Positions 1 to 9,410 are shown, numbered from the stretch's first letter. The stretch is DNA of 33,197 nucleotides from Agromyces sp. H66 (GCF_004959775.1 NZ_SJZG01000021.1:1-33197); one strand, 5' to 3'. A program made the numbers and translations. The notes: generated by a model not told the origin, from the sequence alone.

Positions 1-31
1 ACCCTGCCCACTTGACAAACGAAGCTACATA

Positions 32-901
32 TCAGCCGATGTCGACGTACGCGTTGTCGATGAGGCGCGTGCTGCCGACGAACGCCGCGACGAGCACGAG
101 CGCACGACCCCGGAAGTCGTCGCCCACGGGCAGGAACGTCTCGGGGTCGACGACGACGAAGTAGTCGAGGCTCACGCCGTCGTGGTCGCCGAACGCGGCC
201 ACGCCCTCGGCGAGCAGCTCCGACGGTCCGTCGCCGGCGGCGGCCTCGGCCGCGCGCAACGACTCGACGAGCACGAGCGCCGCCTGACGCTGGTCGGGGC
301 CGAGGTAGCGGTTGCGGCTCGACAGGGCGAGGCCGTCGGGCTCCCGCACCGTCGGGACGGTCTCGATGCGCACCGGCAGATCGAGGTCGACGACCATGCG
401 CGACACGAGGAACACCTGCTGCGCGTCCTTCTGGCCGAACACCGCGAGGTCGGGCTGGGCGATGCCGAACAGCTTCGCGACCACCGTGAGCATGCCGTCG
501 AAGTGGCCCGGCCGGGACGCGCCCTCGTACCGTGCGCCGATGGGGCCGGCGTGCACGGTGGTGCCGCCGTCGGCGCCGCGCGGGTACATCTCGTCGACGC
601 CGGGAGCGAACACCGCGTCGACGCCGAGGCCGGCGAGCGCGGCGACATCCGTCTCGAAGGTGCGCGGGTACCGCTCGAGGTCCTCGTTCGGCCCGAACTG
701 CAGGGGGTTCACGAAGATCGACACGACGACCACGTCGGCGAGCTCTCGCGCCCGGCGCACGAGCGCGAGGTGCCCGTCGTGCAGCGCGCCCATGGTGGGG
801 ACGAGGGCGACGGATGCCCCGTCCGCGCGTCGCCCGGCGACCAGTGCCCTGAGCTCCGCGATCGTCGTCACCGTGCGCGTGCCTGCGGCGACCTCGGTCA
901 C
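32..901 (-). CDS. panC: Pantothenate synthetase
   Basis: Joins pantoate and beta-alanine using ATP, the last step of vitamin B5 synthesis, in the cytoplasm. The 289-residue protein has the family landmarks: PTMGALHDGHLALV near residue 35 (HIGH-type ATP site), FVNPLQFGPNEDLERYPR, GMLTVVAKLF, FGQKDAQQ and ALSSRNRYL (KMSKS-like loop). Length is normal for PanC. It starts with GTG at 901, overlapping the stop of the upstream DUF2520 gene by 4 bases, so it is translationally coupled at the end of the long leftward block. panB and panD are not in the window. Identification is firm. Confidence 0.97.
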   Translation of the reverse strand: MTEVAAGTRTVTTIAELRALVAGRRADGASVALVPTMGALHDGHLALVRRARELADVVVVSIFVNPLQFGPNEDLERYPRTFETDVAALAGLGVDAVFAPGVDEMYPRGADGGTTVHAGPIGARYEGASRPGHFDGMLTVVAKLFGIAQPDLAVFGQKDAQQVFLVSRMVVDLDLPVRIETVPTVREPDGLALSSRNRYLGPDQRQAALVLVESLRAAEAAAGDGPSELLAEGVAAFGDHDGVSLDYFVVVDPETFLPVGDDFRGRALVLVAAFVGSTRLIDNAYVDIG

Positions 902-1671
902 TCGCCACCTCCCAGCGGCCGGTCGATCCCGGCCTCGTCGATCGTACCCGTGCCCTCGGTACCCGTCCCCTCGGGCAGCGGCCCCGCGTCGTGTCGCGCG
1001 AGGGCGTTCTCGACGGTGCTGCGCACGAGCGAGGCGAGCACGGCGCCGGCCCGGGGCACTTCGATGCCCTCGAGGAGGCCGCTGGCCTGGTCGACCACGG
1101 CCGTCGAGAACGACACGGCCGTGTCGATGGCCTCGCCGTAGGCCGCGCGGTCGTGCTCGGCGACCACGAACGGCTCGCCGCCCATCTCCACGACGAGCGC
1201 CTGGCCGATCGGGAGCACGGGGGCGGGGGCCGTCACCGCGAACCAGGTGCCCGGCAGGCGCGCGAGGTCGATGCTCGTGCCCGTGAAGCTCATCGCGGGG
1301 TGCACCGCGAGCGGGATCGCCCCGGCGCGCAGGGCGGGCGCGAGCACGCCCGTGCCGAACCGCGCGCCGGTGTGCAGCACGAGTTGCCCGGGCTGCCAGA
1401 CCCCCGCCTCGGCGAGGCCTGCGACGAGCGCCTCGAGCTCGGACTCGGGCACCGCGAGGAGCACGAGCTCGCTGCGCTCGACGATGTCGGGGATGGGCAG
1501 CACGGGCACGGCCGGCAGCATCGCCGCGGCGCGCTCCCGACTCGCCTGCGACACGGCGGCGATGCCGGTGAGGGCGTGGCCGGCTCCGGCGAGGGCGGAG
1601 GCGAGCACCGCGCCCACGCGCCCGGCCCCGATGGTGCCGACGCCCAGTCGTCCGGCGCGCTCAGCCGGCAT
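898..1671 (-). CDS. Rossmann-like / DUF2520 domain protein
   Basis: A 257-residue NAD(P)-binding-type protein. The N-terminus carries a Rossmann glycine motif (VGTIGAGRVGAVLASAL, about residues 11-27); the middle resembles the NADP oxidoreductase core, with LVLLAVPESELEALV and LHTGARFGTGVL; the C-terminal helical part (YGEAIDTAVSFSTAVVDQASGLL) matches the DUF2520 region of this family. These proteins commonly sit beside panC in actinobacteria and resemble ketopantoate reductase-type dehydrogenases, but the substrate is not established. The start overlaps the preceding PH-domain gene by 11 bases and the stop overlaps panC by 4. A role in pantothenate metabolism is only suggested by neighbourhood. 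The last ~25 residues are Gly/Thr/Glu-rich. Confidence 0.85.
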   Translation of the reverse strand: MPAERAGRLGVGTIGAGRVGAVLASALAGAGHALTGIAAVSQASRERAAAMLPAVPVLPIPDIVERSELVLLAVPESELEALVAGLAEAGVWQPGQLVLHTGARFGTGVLAPALRAGAIPLAVHPAMSFTGTSIDLARLPGTWFAVTAPAPVLPIGQALVVEMGGEPFVVAEHDRAAYGEAIDTAVSFSTAVVDQASGLLEGIEVPRAGAVLASLVRSTVENALARHDAGPLPEGTGTEGTGTIDEAGIDRPLGGGE

Positions 1672-3343
1672 CGGCGGCCTCCGTGCGCACGCCCCAGCGG
1701 TCGGACGTGTCGGCCACGGCCCGATCGACGGCCTCGTCGGCGAGCCGCTCGAAGAGCGCGAACGCCTCGTCGCGCTCGGCCACGGGCAGGCTCGCGGTCA
1801 CGGGCCCCGAGACCGTGTGGATGCGGACCGACGCGAGCCGCAGCATCCGGTCGATCGGCCCCGCGTCCACCGCGACCGACTGCATGCGCGCCAGCGGCAC
1901 GAGGATGAGGCTGCGCTGCAGCCAGCCGCGCCGAAGCAGCGCCACGCCGTCGGCGAGCGCCCAGCCGATGCGCCGCCACGACAGCGGCCGCAGCCACGCG
2001 GCGCGGGCGGGGGTGCGCGAGAATCCGCCGTGGTCGAACCGGCCGGTGAGTCCGGCCTCGACGAGCGGGTCGACGGCGGATGCCGCGTCGGGCAGCATCA
2101 GGGCGAGCACGCGGTGCACGTCGGCGACGGTGCCGACGGGCAGCACGAGCGTGCGCTGGGCCGCGTCGTTCGAGGCGCTCACCGACTGCCCGGCCACGTT
2201 GATGCGGATCGACCACCAGCCGAACGGTCGCCAGAGGATCCACTGCGACACCTCGATCGCGTGGATGCGACCGGGCGGGATGGTCTGGTTGCCCGTGGAG
2301 AGCAGGCCGTGCCCGATGCGCACGCCGTCGGGCGTGCCCGCGATCGAGTAGCGCAGCGACTTCGTGATGCGCGACCAGACGTAGCTCACGAGACCGATGA
2401 GGGCGGGCACGAAGGAGAAGAGAACCCACCACTGGCCGCTGCCGAAGCCCACCGCGATGACGGCGACCAGCACGCCGAGCCAGATGATCGAGCCGCCGAG
2501 GACGGTCGAGCCGATGACCCTGCCGAGCGGCAGGTGCACCACCGACTCGGGCGGCGCGATCGTGGGGTCGAGCTCGGGCGCGAGGAACTCGTCGACGCGC
2601 TGCCCGATGACGCCCGGCACGTGCACGCGGCCGCCGTGGGCCGGGGCTCCCGGTGCCGCGCCGTCGGCCGGTGCCGCCGCGGAACCCGTCGCCGACGCGG
2701 CATCCGCCCCCGACGCGCCGGCCGCGGCCGCCGTCGCCGCCTTCGCGGCCCGCGCCCCCGAGGCGAGCCGCAGGATGTCGGCGCGCAGGGCGTCGGCGAG
2801 CGCCGATCCGAGGTAGGCCAGCTGCACGTTGGCGGACTGTCCGGCCACCGACAGCTCGAGCTTCGCCGTGCCGAACAGACGAGCGAACAGTGGACGGGTG
2901 ACGTTGATGCCCTGGATGCGGTCGAGCCGGGCGCTGCGGTGCGAGCGGAACAGGATGCCGCTGCGCACCTCGACCGCCTCGTGCGTGATGCGGAAGGTGT
3001 GCATGCGCCACGACAGCCAGAACCCGACGACGACGGCCGCGACGACCACGGCGACGCCCGCGATCGCCCAGCCGACGAGCCCGTTCGCGACGATGCCGCC
3101 GAGCGGGTCGTTCGCCCAGTCGTCGCCGAAGTCCCCAGGGGCGGTGTCGAAGGCGGGAGCTGCGCCCGGGGCGAAGAGCACGAGGAACATGTCGACGAGC
3201 CGCTCGCGCAGGTTCGCGATGATGAAGCCGAGCACCGCGATGAGCACGAGGCCGCCGCGGAGCAGCGGGCTGGCGGGGTGCAGCCGATGCCACTCGCCGT
3301 CGGCGAGGTTCGTGACCCGCGCGGGGCGCACGGGTGCGCTCAC
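1661..3343 (-). CDS. Large bacterial PH-domain membrane protein (YdbT-like)
   Basis: About 560 residues from a GTG start at 3343. This start gives MSAPVRPARVTNLADGEWHRLHPASPL, which suits the family and overlaps the upstream PH-domain stop by 4 bases (GTGA); the frame stays open further upstream, but that stretch is antisense-like and overlaps the neighbour. Paired hydrophobic segments (LLRGGLVLIAVLGFIIANL; GLVGWAIAGVAVVVAAVVV; later IIWLGVLVAVIAVGF and VLFSFVPALIGLVSYVW) alternate with bPH_2-like beta-rich units, for example RITHEAVEVRSGILFRSHRS and YSIAGTPDGVRIGHGLLSTGN. An Ala-rich linker lies between the first and second units. YdbS/YdbT pairs are widespread Gram-positive membrane proteins, loosely linked to envelope stress; the exact function is unknown. 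Confidence 0.85.
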   Translation of the reverse strand: MSAPVRPARVTNLADGEWHRLHPASPLLRGGLVLIAVLGFIIANLRERLVDMFLVLFAPGAAPAFDTAPGDFGDDWANDPLGGIVANGLVGWAIAGVAVVVAAVVVGFWLSWRMHTFRITHEAVEVRSGILFRSHRSARLDRIQGINVTRPLFARLFGTAKLELSVAGQSANVQLAYLGSALADALRADILRLASGARAAKAATAAAAGASGADAASATGSAAAPADGAAPGAPAHGGRVHVPGVIGQRVDEFLAPELDPTIAPPESVVHLPLGRVIGSTVLGGSIIWLGVLVAVIAVGFGSGQWWVLFSFVPALIGLVSYVWSRITKSLRYSIAGTPDGVRIGHGLLSTGNQTIPPGRIHAIEVSQWILWRPFGWWSIRINVAGQSVSASNDAAQRTLVLPVGTVADVHRVLALMLPDAASAVDPLVEAGLTGRFDHGGFSRTPARAAWLRPLSWRRIGWALADGVALLRRGWLQRSLILVPLARMQSVAVDAGPIDRMLRLASVRIHTVSGPVTASLPVAERDEAFALFERLADEAVDRAVADTSDRWGVRTEAADAG

Positions 3344-3873
3344 AGCCCCGCCCTGCGGGTCTCGGCGACGGCCACGAGGTGGTCGCGCAGCCGGTCGGCC
3401 TCCTCCATCGGGAGGCCGGGCACGGTGACGGCCGTGGCCGCCGCGGCCGTGACGAACTTGAGGTCGGCGAGTCCGAGCGCGCGTGCCACCGGACCGCGCG
3501 TGATGTCGACGAGCTGCATGCGGCCGTACGGCACGGCGACCTGCCGCTGGAACATGATGCCGCGGCGGAACAGCAGGTCGTCGTCGCGCAGCCGATAGCG
3601 GATGGAACGCACCCGTCGCGGCTCGAGGGCGATGCTCACGAGCGAGACGACGCCCACCGCGATCGCGCCCCACAGCCACCACCACTGCCCCCACACGAGG
3701 TAGGCGACGGCGAAGGCGCCGACGAACACGGCCATGCCGATGAGCGAGCCGACGACCTCGACGACGACGTACTTCGGCGAGACGCCGTGCCATTCGGTGT
3801 CGGATGCCGCGGCCGGCGTCTCGGGTGTCGTCGCCGCCTCGACCGGTTCGTCGTGCTGGGCGGCCTCAGGCAT
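3340..3873 (-). CDS. Small bacterial PH-domain membrane protein (YdbS-like)
   Basis: A 177-residue protein with an acidic Ala/Glu-rich N-terminus, two adjacent membrane segments (VVVEVVGSLIGMAVFVGAFAV and WGQWWWLWGAIAVGVVSLVSI, about residues 35-80) and one C-terminal bPH_2 unit with the characteristic RRGIMFQRQVAVPYGRMQ stretch followed by VDITRGPVARALGLADLKF. It is the first member of the YdbS/YdbT-type pair and is translationally coupled to the large partner by a 4-base overlap. It begins 8 bases inside the DUF3180 gene. Function of the pair is unresolved. Confidence 0.85.
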   Translation of the reverse strand: MPEAAQHDEPVEAATTPETPAAASDTEWHGVSPKYVVVEVVGSLIGMAVFVGAFAVAYLVWGQWWWLWGAIAVGVVSLVSIALEPRRVRSIRYRLRDDDLLFRRGIMFQRQVAVPYGRMQLVDITRGPVARALGLADLKFVTAAAATAVTVPGLPMEEADRLRDHLVAVAETRRAGL

Positions 3874-4339
3874 GTGCGTGCTCTTCCTTCTCGGGCTGGG
3901 TGTCGTCGGGCGGCAGGGTGCAGAAGTACTCGGCGATCAGCCCGCCGGCGAGCAGCAGCGCCGCGCCGATCGCGGTCGCGAGCGCGAGCCACACGGTGTC
4001 GGCCGCCGGCACTACGCTCCGGGTCACGAGGAACAGCGTGATGCCGATGCCGAACCCGAACACGAGTGCGCCGCTCAGGCTGCAGGCCTTCGCGAGCACC
4101 GCCGTGCGCATGGCGCGGAAGGGATCGAGGTGCTTCGTGGTCTTGCCCTTCACGGCCCGCCGGATGGGCCAGGCGAGTGCCACGACCATGATCGCCACGC
4201 CGGCGAGCGTGATCGGCAGCGACAGCGGCGGCACGATGGCCTTGCCGCCTGCGGACACGGCGGCGAGGTCGCCGAGGTAGCCGAGGACGATGCCGGCGAG
4301 CGTGAACGCGATGACGGCCGAAGGATGCGTGCGCTTCAT
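3866..4339 (-). CDS. DUF3180 membrane protein
   Basis: A 157-residue integral membrane protein with four hydrophobic segments: residues ~8-28 (AVIAFTLAGIVLGYLGDLAA), ~37-56 (LSLPITLAGVAIMVVALAWP), ~84-105 (LSGALVFGFGIGITLFLVT) and ~115-135. The central R-x-A-x-x-A-x-A-x-A-C-S-L-x-G-A sequence between segments two and three is typical of DUF3180. This family is restricted to actinobacteria and normally sits directly after folK, as here; no biochemical function is known. It overlaps folK and the next PH-domain gene by 4 and 8 bases. The C-terminus is a charged Glu/His-rich cytoplasmic tail. Confidence 0.88.
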   Translation of the reverse strand: MKRTHPSAVIAFTLAGIVLGYLGDLAAVSAGGKAIVPPLSLPITLAGVAIMVVALAWPIRRAVKGKTTKHLDPFRAMRTAVLAKACSLSGALVFGFGIGITLFLVTRSVVPAADTVWLALATAIGAALLLAGGLIAEYFCTLPPDDTQPEKEEHAHA

Positions 4340-4821
4340 CGGCGCCTCACCTCGTCGGTCGCGGCCGCGCGCAACTCGGCCACCGGCCCGCGCCCGGGCA
4401 GCACCGCGTCGGGCTCGACGTCGAGCCAGGGCTGCAGCACGAAGGCCCGTTGCCAGGCGCGCGGATGCGGAAGCTCGAGCCGGTCGTCGAACTGCTCGCG
4501 TCCGCCGAAGTCGATGAGGTCGAGGTCGAGGGTGCGGTCGCCCCAGTGACCTGCGCGCACCCGGCCGTGCCGGTCCTCGATCGCCTGGAGCACGTCGAGC
4601 AGGCGGTGCGGTTCGAGGGCGGTCTCGACCACGATCACGCCGTTCAGGTAGCCCGGGGCGTCGTGATCGACGCCGGCGTCCGTGATGGCCGGCGTCTCGT
4701 ACACGGGCGACACGGCCACGAGCTCGATGCCCTGGCCTTCGGCGAGCTCGCGCGTCGCCGAGGCGATGGTGGCCTCACGATCGCCGAGGTTCGCGCCGAA
4801 CGCGATGACGGCGCGCGTCAT
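4336..4821 (-). CDS. folK: 2-amino-4-hydroxy-6-hydroxymethyldihydropteridine pyrophosphokinase
   Basis: Transfers pyrophosphate from ATP to 6-hydroxymethyl-7,8-dihydropterin in folate synthesis, making the substrate for FolP. The 161-residue protein shows FGANLGDREATIASA at the N-terminus, SPVYETPAI, the substrate loop around YLNGVIVVET and the signature WGDRTLDLDLIDFGG near residue 95, followed by LPHPR. The start ATG overlaps the folB stop by 4 bases (ATGA). It is part of the contiguous folE-folP-folB-folK set. Confidence 0.97.
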   Translation of the reverse strand: MTRAVIAFGANLGDREATIASATRELAEGQGIELVAVSPVYETPAITDAGVDHDAPGYLNGVIVVETALEPHRLLDVLQAIEDRHGRVRAGHWGDRTLDLDLIDFGGREQFDDRLELPHPRAWQRAFVLQPWLDVEPDAVLPGRGPVAELRAAATDEVRRR

Positions 4822-5198
4822 TCGCGACCCCTCACGATCGTGACCGAGACATCCGTGAACGGCACCGCGATGGGCGCCTGCGGCTTGTGCACCGTGACCT
4901 CGACCTCCTCGACCGCCGGGTAGCCGAGCGCGACGCCGGCCACGCGCTCGGCGACGGTCTCGATGAGGTCGACCGGATCGCGCTCCACCGCGGCGGCGAC
5001 CGCCTCGGTGAGCTCGCCGTAGTGCACGGTGCGGGCCAGGTCGTCGCCGGATGCCGCGGCCGCGAGGTCGACCGCGACCGACACGTCGATCACGAACTCC
5101 TGCCCCTCGGCGCGCTCGAAGTCGAAGACGCCGTGGTGCGCGCGGACCCGGATGCCGGTCACGGCGATGCGATCACGTGTGCTGGCCACGTCGTCCAC
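4818..5198 (-). CDS. folB: Dihydroneopterin aldolase
   Basis: Converts 7,8-dihydroneopterin to 6-hydroxymethyldihydropterin and glycolaldehyde. The protein has IAVTGIRVRAHHGVFDFER near the N-terminus, the QEFVIDVSV strand, the TVHYGELTEAV segment and IETVAERVA, all typical of FolB, and ends with VHKPQAPIAVPFTDVSVTI containing the conserved KP. Two GTG starts fit: 5198 (126 aa, MDDVASTRDRI) and 5189 (123 aa); I give the longer one, with no strong ribosome site to decide. Both overlap the folP 3' end. The frame stays open upstream but is an antisense-like extension over folP. Confidence 0.93.
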   Translation of the reverse strand: MDDVASTRDRIAVTGIRVRAHHGVFDFERAEGQEFVIDVSVAVDLAAAASGDDLARTVHYGELTEAVAAAVERDPVDLIETVAERVAGVALGYPAVEEVEVTVHKPQAPIAVPFTDVSVTIVRGRE

Positions 5199-6069
5199 TC
5201 TGCCACGCCCCGAGGACGTCGAGCGCCCGCGTCGTGCCGCGGACGTCGTGCACGCGCACGCCCCACGCGCCCGCCTGCGCCGAGAGCACGCTGACGACCG
5301 CCGTCGGCAGGTCGCGCTCCGCCACGGGCGCGTCGTCGGGCAGCAGGGCACCGAGGAACCGCTTGCGCGATGCACCGACCAGGATCGGGAGCCCCAGCTC
5401 GGCGAGCACGTCGAGCCGGCCGAGCAGCACCCAGTTCTGCTCCCCGCGCTTGGCGAAGCCGAGGCCCGGATCGAGGATGAGCCGTTCGTGCGCGATCCCG
5501 GCCGCGACGAGCGCGTCGACGCGTGCCGCGAGCTCGTCGCGGACGTCGGCGGCGACGTCGCCGTACTCGGCGAGCGAGTCCATGCGGTCGGAGTGTCCGC
5601 GCCAGTGCATCGCCACGTAGTGCGCGCCAGTCTCGGCGACGATGGGCGCCATCGCGGCATCCGCGAGCCCGGCCGAGACGTCGTTGATGATCTCCGCGCC
5701 CGCCTCGACGGCGGCGAGGGCGGTCGCCGCGCGCATGGTGTCGACGCTCACCCGGATGCCGCGACCGGCGAGCTCGCGCACGACCGGGACGACCCGGCGC
5801 ACCTCCTCGTCGGGTTCGACGCGTGCCGCGCCGGGGCGGGTGGACTCGCCGCCGACGTCGAGGACGTCGGCGCCGTCGGCCACGAGTTCGAGCCCGTGCG
5901 CGATCGCCGCGTCGGCGTCGAACCAGCGCCCGCCGTCGCTGAACGAGTCGGGTGTCACGTTGACGACGCCCCAGACCTGCGGCCGCTCCCCGAGCCCGTC
6001 GAAGGGAGCCGCCGCGGTGCCGCCGCCGTTCGCTTCGACGGGCTCGGCGGACGATCGGGCGTCAGTCAT
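5173..6069 (-). CDS. folP: Dihydropteroate synthase
   Basis: Condenses 6-hydroxymethyldihydropterin pyrophosphate with p-aminobenzoate; the sulfonamide target. The 298-residue TIM-barrel protein shows WGVVNVTPDSFSDGG near residue 33, DVLDVGGESTRPGA near 65, the VSVDTM strand, EIINDVSAG, VAMHWRG, LDPGLGFAKRGEQN and PILVGASRKRFLG. The N-terminal ~25 residues are an Ala-rich extension. The start overlaps the folE stop by 8 bases, and the 3' end overlaps folB. Confidence 0.97.
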   Translation of the reverse strand: MTDARSSAEPVEANGGGTAAAPFDGLGERPQVWGVVNVTPDSFSDGGRWFDADAAIAHGLELVADGADVLDVGGESTRPGAARVEPDEEVRRVVPVVRELAGRGIRVSVDTMRAATALAAVEAGAEIINDVSAGLADAAMAPIVAETGAHYVAMHWRGHSDRMDSLAEYGDVAADVRDELAARVDALVAAGIAHERLILDPGLGFAKRGEQNWVLLGRLDVLAELGLPILVGASRKRFLGALLPDDAPVAERDLPTAVVSVLSAQAGAWGVRVHDVRGTTRALDVLGAWQSGRRGQHT

Positions 6070-6655
6070 GCCGGGCTCCGATGAGGTGGACGATCTCGGC
6101 GCGCGCGGCGGGCTCGGCGAGCGCGCCGCGGCTCGCGATGGTGATGGTCGAGCTGCGCTCCTGACGTGCGCCGCGCGTGGTCACGCACCGGTGCTGGGCG
6201 TCGAGCACGACGAGCACGCCCTTCGGATCGAGTCCGGCTTGGAGCGCATCGGCGATCTCCTCGGCGAGCCGCTCCTGGAGTTGCGGACGTGCCGCAAGCG
6301 TGTCGACGACCGCGGGGATGCGCCCGAGTCCCACGACCCGGTCGCCGGGCAGGTACGCGACGTGTGCGGTGCCGACGAACGGGAGCAGGTGATGCTCGCA
6401 CACCGAGCGGAACGCGAGGTCGCGGAGCACCACGGCGTCGGAGGTCGCCGGCACGCCCTGCTCGCTCGAGCCGATCGGCACCGAGTCGGCGAGGTGCGTC
6501 AGCGGATCGACGTGGAGCCCCCAGAAGAACTCGGCGTACGCCTCGGCGACGCGTTTCGGCGTGCGCTCGAGCCCTGGCCGGTCGGGATCCTCGCCGATGG
6601 CGAGCAGGATCTCGCGCACGGCGTGCTCGATGCGCGCGATGTCGACCTCGGCCAT
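6062..6655 (-). CDS. folE: GTP cyclohydrolase I
   Basis: First committed step of folate synthesis: GTP to 7,8-dihydroneopterin triphosphate. The 197-residue protein contains ILLAIGEDPDRPGLERTPKRVAEAY, VCEHHLLPFVGTAHVAYLP with the zinc-binding Cys and His, KVVGLGR-like VVGLGRIPAVV, RPQLQERLAEEIADAL and HRCVTTRGARQ with the second zinc Cys. Length and motif order are normal for the FolE1 family. It starts 31 bases downstream of the ftsH stop and overlaps folP, so it probably shares transcription with both. Confidence 0.97.
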   Translation of the reverse strand: MAEVDIARIEHAVREILLAIGEDPDRPGLERTPKRVAEAYAEFFWGLHVDPLTHLADSVPIGSSEQGVPATSDAVVLRDLAFRSVCEHHLLPFVGTAHVAYLPGDRVVGLGRIPAVVDTLAARPQLQERLAEEIADALQAGLDPKGVLVVLDAQHRCVTTRGARQERSSTITIASRGALAEPAARAEIVHLIGARHD

Positions 6656-6686
6656 GGGTATCCCCTCTTCGGGTGGGCGCGGACGA

Positions 6687-8705
6687 CTACGCCGTCGCCG
6701 GGCGCGGCTTGGACCGCGGCGCCCTGGCCCCGGCCGGCTCGCCGACCGGAGTCTGCCCGGAGTCGACGCCGCCGTCGACGGCGCCCTGGTCGATGGGCAT
6801 CTTCTCGGTCGGGAACGAGATCGGCGGACGGTCGGAGACCGGGCGGTTGTCGCTCGACAGCCAGAGCGGCCGCTCGGGCAGCTTCTGCACGTCCTTGAAG
6901 ATCTCGGCGATCTGGTTGTGGTCGAGCGTCTCGTGCTCGAGCAGTTCGCCCGCGAGCCGGTCGAGGATGTCGCGGTTGGCGTTGAGCACCTGCCACGCCT
7001 CGTCGTGCGCCTGCTCGATGAGCTTGCGCACCTCGGTGTCGACCACCTCGGCGACCTCCTCGGAGTAGTCGCGCTGGTGCCCCATGTCGCGCCCGAGGAA
7101 GACCTCGCCCTGCGACTGGCCGAGCTTCACGGCGCCGACGGTCGCGCTCATGCCGAACTCCGTCACCATCTTGCGCGCGGTCGACGTGGCCTTCTCGATG
7201 TCGTTCGAGGCGCCCGTCGAGGGGTCGTGGAACACGATCTCCTCGGCGACGCGGCCGCCCATGGCGTAGGTCAGCTGGTCGAGCAGCTCGTTGCGCGTGA
7301 CGGAGTACTTGTCTTCCAGCGGCAGCACCATCGTGTAGCCGAGCGCGCGGCCGCGCGGGAGGATCGTGATCTTCGTCACGGGGTCGGTGTAGTTCATCGC
7401 CGCCGCCGCGAGCGCGTGTCCGCCCTCGTGGTAGGCCGTGATGAGCTTCTCCTTGTCCTTCATGACGCGGCTGCGGCGCTGCGGGCCCGCGATCACGCGG
7501 TCGACGGCCTCGTCGAGCGCGCGGTTGTCGATGAGCTGCGCGTTCGAGCGAGCGGTGAGCAGGGCCGCTTCGTTGAGCACGTTCGCGAGGTCGGCGCCCG
7601 TGAAGCCCGGCGTCTTGCGTGCGAGCACCTCGAGGTCGACGCCCTTCGCGAGCGGCTTGCCCTTGGCGTGCACCTCGAGGATCTTCTGGCGGCCCTTGAG
7701 GTCGGGCGCGTCCACGCCGATCTGGCGGTCGAAGCGGCCTGGGCGCAGGAGCGCCGGGTCGAGGATGTCGGGACGGTTCGTCGCGGCGATGAGGATGACG
7801 TTGGTCTTCGGGTCGAAGCCGTCCATCTCGACGAGCAGCTGGTTGAGGGTCTGCTCGCGCTCGTCGTGCCCGCCGCCGAGGCCGGCGCCGCGGTGCCGGC
7901 CGACCGCGTCGATCTCGTCGACGAAGATGATGGCCGGCGCGTTCTGCTTGGCCTGGTCGAACAGGTCGCGCACGCGGGATGCCCCGACGCCGACGAACAT
8001 CTCGACGAAGTCCGATCCCGAGATCGAGTAGAACGGCACGCCCGCTTCACCCGCGACCGCGCGGGCGAGCAGCGTCTTGCCGGTGCCGGGAGGGCCGTAG
8101 AGCAGCACGCCCTTGGGGATGCGTGCGCCGACGGCCTGGAACTTGGCCGGGTCCTTCAGGAAGTCCTTGATCTCGTGAAGCTCCTCGATGGCCTCGTCGG
8201 CACCCGCGACGTCGTCGAAGGTGACCTTCGGGCTCTCCTTCGAGACGAGCTTCGCCTTCGACTTGCCGAACTGCATGACGCGGTTGCCGCCGCCCTGCAT
8301 GCCCGAGAGCATGATCCAGAAGAAGAGGCCGATGAGCACGAGCGGCAGCAGGATGCCGAGCATCGAGAGGAACCAGTTCGGCTGCGGCACCTCGTCGTTG
8401 AAGCCGTCCTTCGGGTTCGCCTCGTCGATGGCGGCGATCACGTCGACGCCGCGCGGCGTGACGTAGTAGAACTGCACCTGCGATCCGAGCTCCTCGTCGG
8501 GCTCGGTGAGCGTGAGGTCGACGCGGTTCTCGCCGTCGACGATCTTGACCGCCGACACCTTGTCGTCCTTGAGGAGCTCCAGGCCCTCCTGTGTGGAGAC
8601 CTCGCGGAAACCCGACGCCGTGATCAGGCTGGATCCGATCCACACGGCGACGATCGCGAGCAGGATGTAGATGATCGGCCCGCGGAGGATCTTCTTCATG
8701 TTCAT
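6687..8705 (-). CDS. ftsH: ATP-dependent zinc metalloprotease FtsH
   Basis: Membrane-anchored AAA+ protease that degrades misfolded membrane and regulatory proteins. The 672-residue protein has a first membrane segment ([19 protein letters not shown], ~9-27), an extracytoplasmic domain, a second segment ([21 protein letters not shown], ~113-133), Walker A GPPGTGKT (~205), Walker [12 protein letters not shown], the second region of homology with [21 protein letters not shown], and the peptidase zinc site HEGGH (HEXXH) near 430. The C-terminus is a Pro/Ala/Lys-rich tail. An AGGA lies just before the ATG at 8705; a second in-frame ATG two codons on is possible. It lies between hpt and folE, a usual actinobacterial arrangement. 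Confidence 0.97.
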   Translation of the reverse strand: MNMKKILRGPIIYILLAIVAVWIGSSLITASGFREVSTQEGLELLKDDKVSAVKIVDGENRVDLTLTEPDEELGSQVQFYYVTPRGVDVIAAIDEANPKDGFNDEVPQPNWFLSMLGILLPLVLIGLFFWIMLSGMQGGGNRVMQFGKSKAKLVSKESPKVTFDDVAGADEAIEELHEIKDFLKDPAKFQAVGARIPKGVLLYGPPGTGKTLLARAVAGEAGVPFYSISGSDFVEMFVGVGASRVRDLFDQAKQNAPAIIFVDEIDAVGRHRGAGLGGGHDEREQTLNQLLVEMDGFDPKTNVILIAATNRPDILDPALLRPGRFDRQIGVDAPDLKGRQKILEVHAKGKPLAKGVDLEVLARKTPGFTGADLANVLNEAALLTARSNAQLIDNRALDEAVDRVIAGPQRRSRVMKDKEKLITAYHEGGHALAAAAMNYTDPVTKITILPRGRALGYTMVLPLEDKYSVTRNELLDQLTYAMGGRVAEEIVFHDPSTGASNDIEKATSTARKMVTEFGMSATVGAVKLGQSQGEVFLGRDMGHQRDYSEEVAEVVDTEVRKLIEQAHDEAWQVLNANRDILDRLAGELLEHETLDHNQIAEIFKDVQKLPERPLWLSSDNRPVSDRPPISFPTEKMPIDQGAVDGGVDSGQTPVGEPAGARAPRSKPRPATA

Positions 8706-8794
8706 GGTCCTGCAAGGCTACCTTGGCGGCGCTGGGGGGCGGCCGTATGTTCGCTGAGGGCGACGCCGCCCGATCGCGCGCCCGGCGTCGTGTC

Positions 8795-9346
8795 TCAGCT
8801 GTAGACGTGCGGCGCGAGCACCGCCACGTCCCGCAGGTTGCGGTAGCGCTCGGCGTAGTCGAGGCCGTAGCCGACCACGAAGCGGTTCGGGATGTCGAAG
8901 CCGAGGTACTTGACGGTCACGTCGACCTTCGCGGCATCCGGCTTGCGCAGGAGGGCGCAGATCTCCACCGACTCCGCACCCCGCGACTCGAGGTTGCCGA
9001 GCAGCCAGCTGAGCGTGAGGCCGGAGTCGATGATGTCCTCGACGATGAGCACGTGACGACCCGTGAGGTCGGTGTCGAGGTCCTTCAGGATGCGCACGAC
9101 GCCGCTCGACTGCGTGCCCGCGCCGTACGACGAGACGGCCATCCAGTCCATGTTGACGTGCGGCCTGAGCTCTCGGGCGAGGTCGGCCATCACCATGACC
9201 GCGCCCTTCAGCACGCCGACGAGCAGCAGGTCCTTGCCGTCGTAGTCGGCCTCGATGCGGCGCGCGAGCTCGGCGAGCTTCTCGTGGATCTGGGCCTCGG
9301 TGACGAGCACCTCCGTGAGGTCGGACTCGATCTCGCGCGCGTCCAT
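8795..9346 (-). CDS. hpt: Hypoxanthine phosphoribosyltransferase
   Basis: Purine salvage enzyme converting hypoxanthine or guanine plus PRPP to IMP or GMP. The 183-residue protein shows LLLVGVLKGAVMVMADLAREL, the flexible-loop segment VSSYGAGTQSSG, the PRPP-binding signature VLIVEDIIDSGLTLSWLL near residue 105, and the C-terminal base-recognition stretch KYLGFDIPNRFVVGYGLDYAE. Length is normal. It lies between tilS (64-base gap) and ftsH (89-base gap), the common tilS-hpt-ftsH order. Confidence 0.96.
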   Translation of the reverse strand: MDAREIESDLTEVLVTEAQIHEKLAELARRIEADYDGKDLLLVGVLKGAVMVMADLARELRPHVNMDWMAVSSYGAGTQSSGVVRILKDLDTDLTGRHVLIVEDIIDSGLTLSWLLGNLESRGAESVEICALLRKPDAAKVDVTVKYLGFDIPNRFVVGYGLDYAERYRNLRDVAVLAPHVYS

Positions 9347-9410
9347 GCTGCTCCCTGTCTCGTGGGCGAACGGATGCCCCGAGCCTATCGCCGCGACATC
9401 CGTACAGAAT

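Noticed and set aside
1247..3598. Long plus-strand frame opposite the PH-domain and DUF2520 genes.
   Set aside because: Composition is typical of GC-rich antisense translation, with no recognisable domain; the minus-strand genes explain the region.
6561..8804. Long open frame on the plus strand opposite ftsH (about 747 codons).
   Set aside because: It is antisense to a highly conserved gene, consists of Arg/Val/Asp-rich low-complexity protein, and results from high GC in third codon positions.
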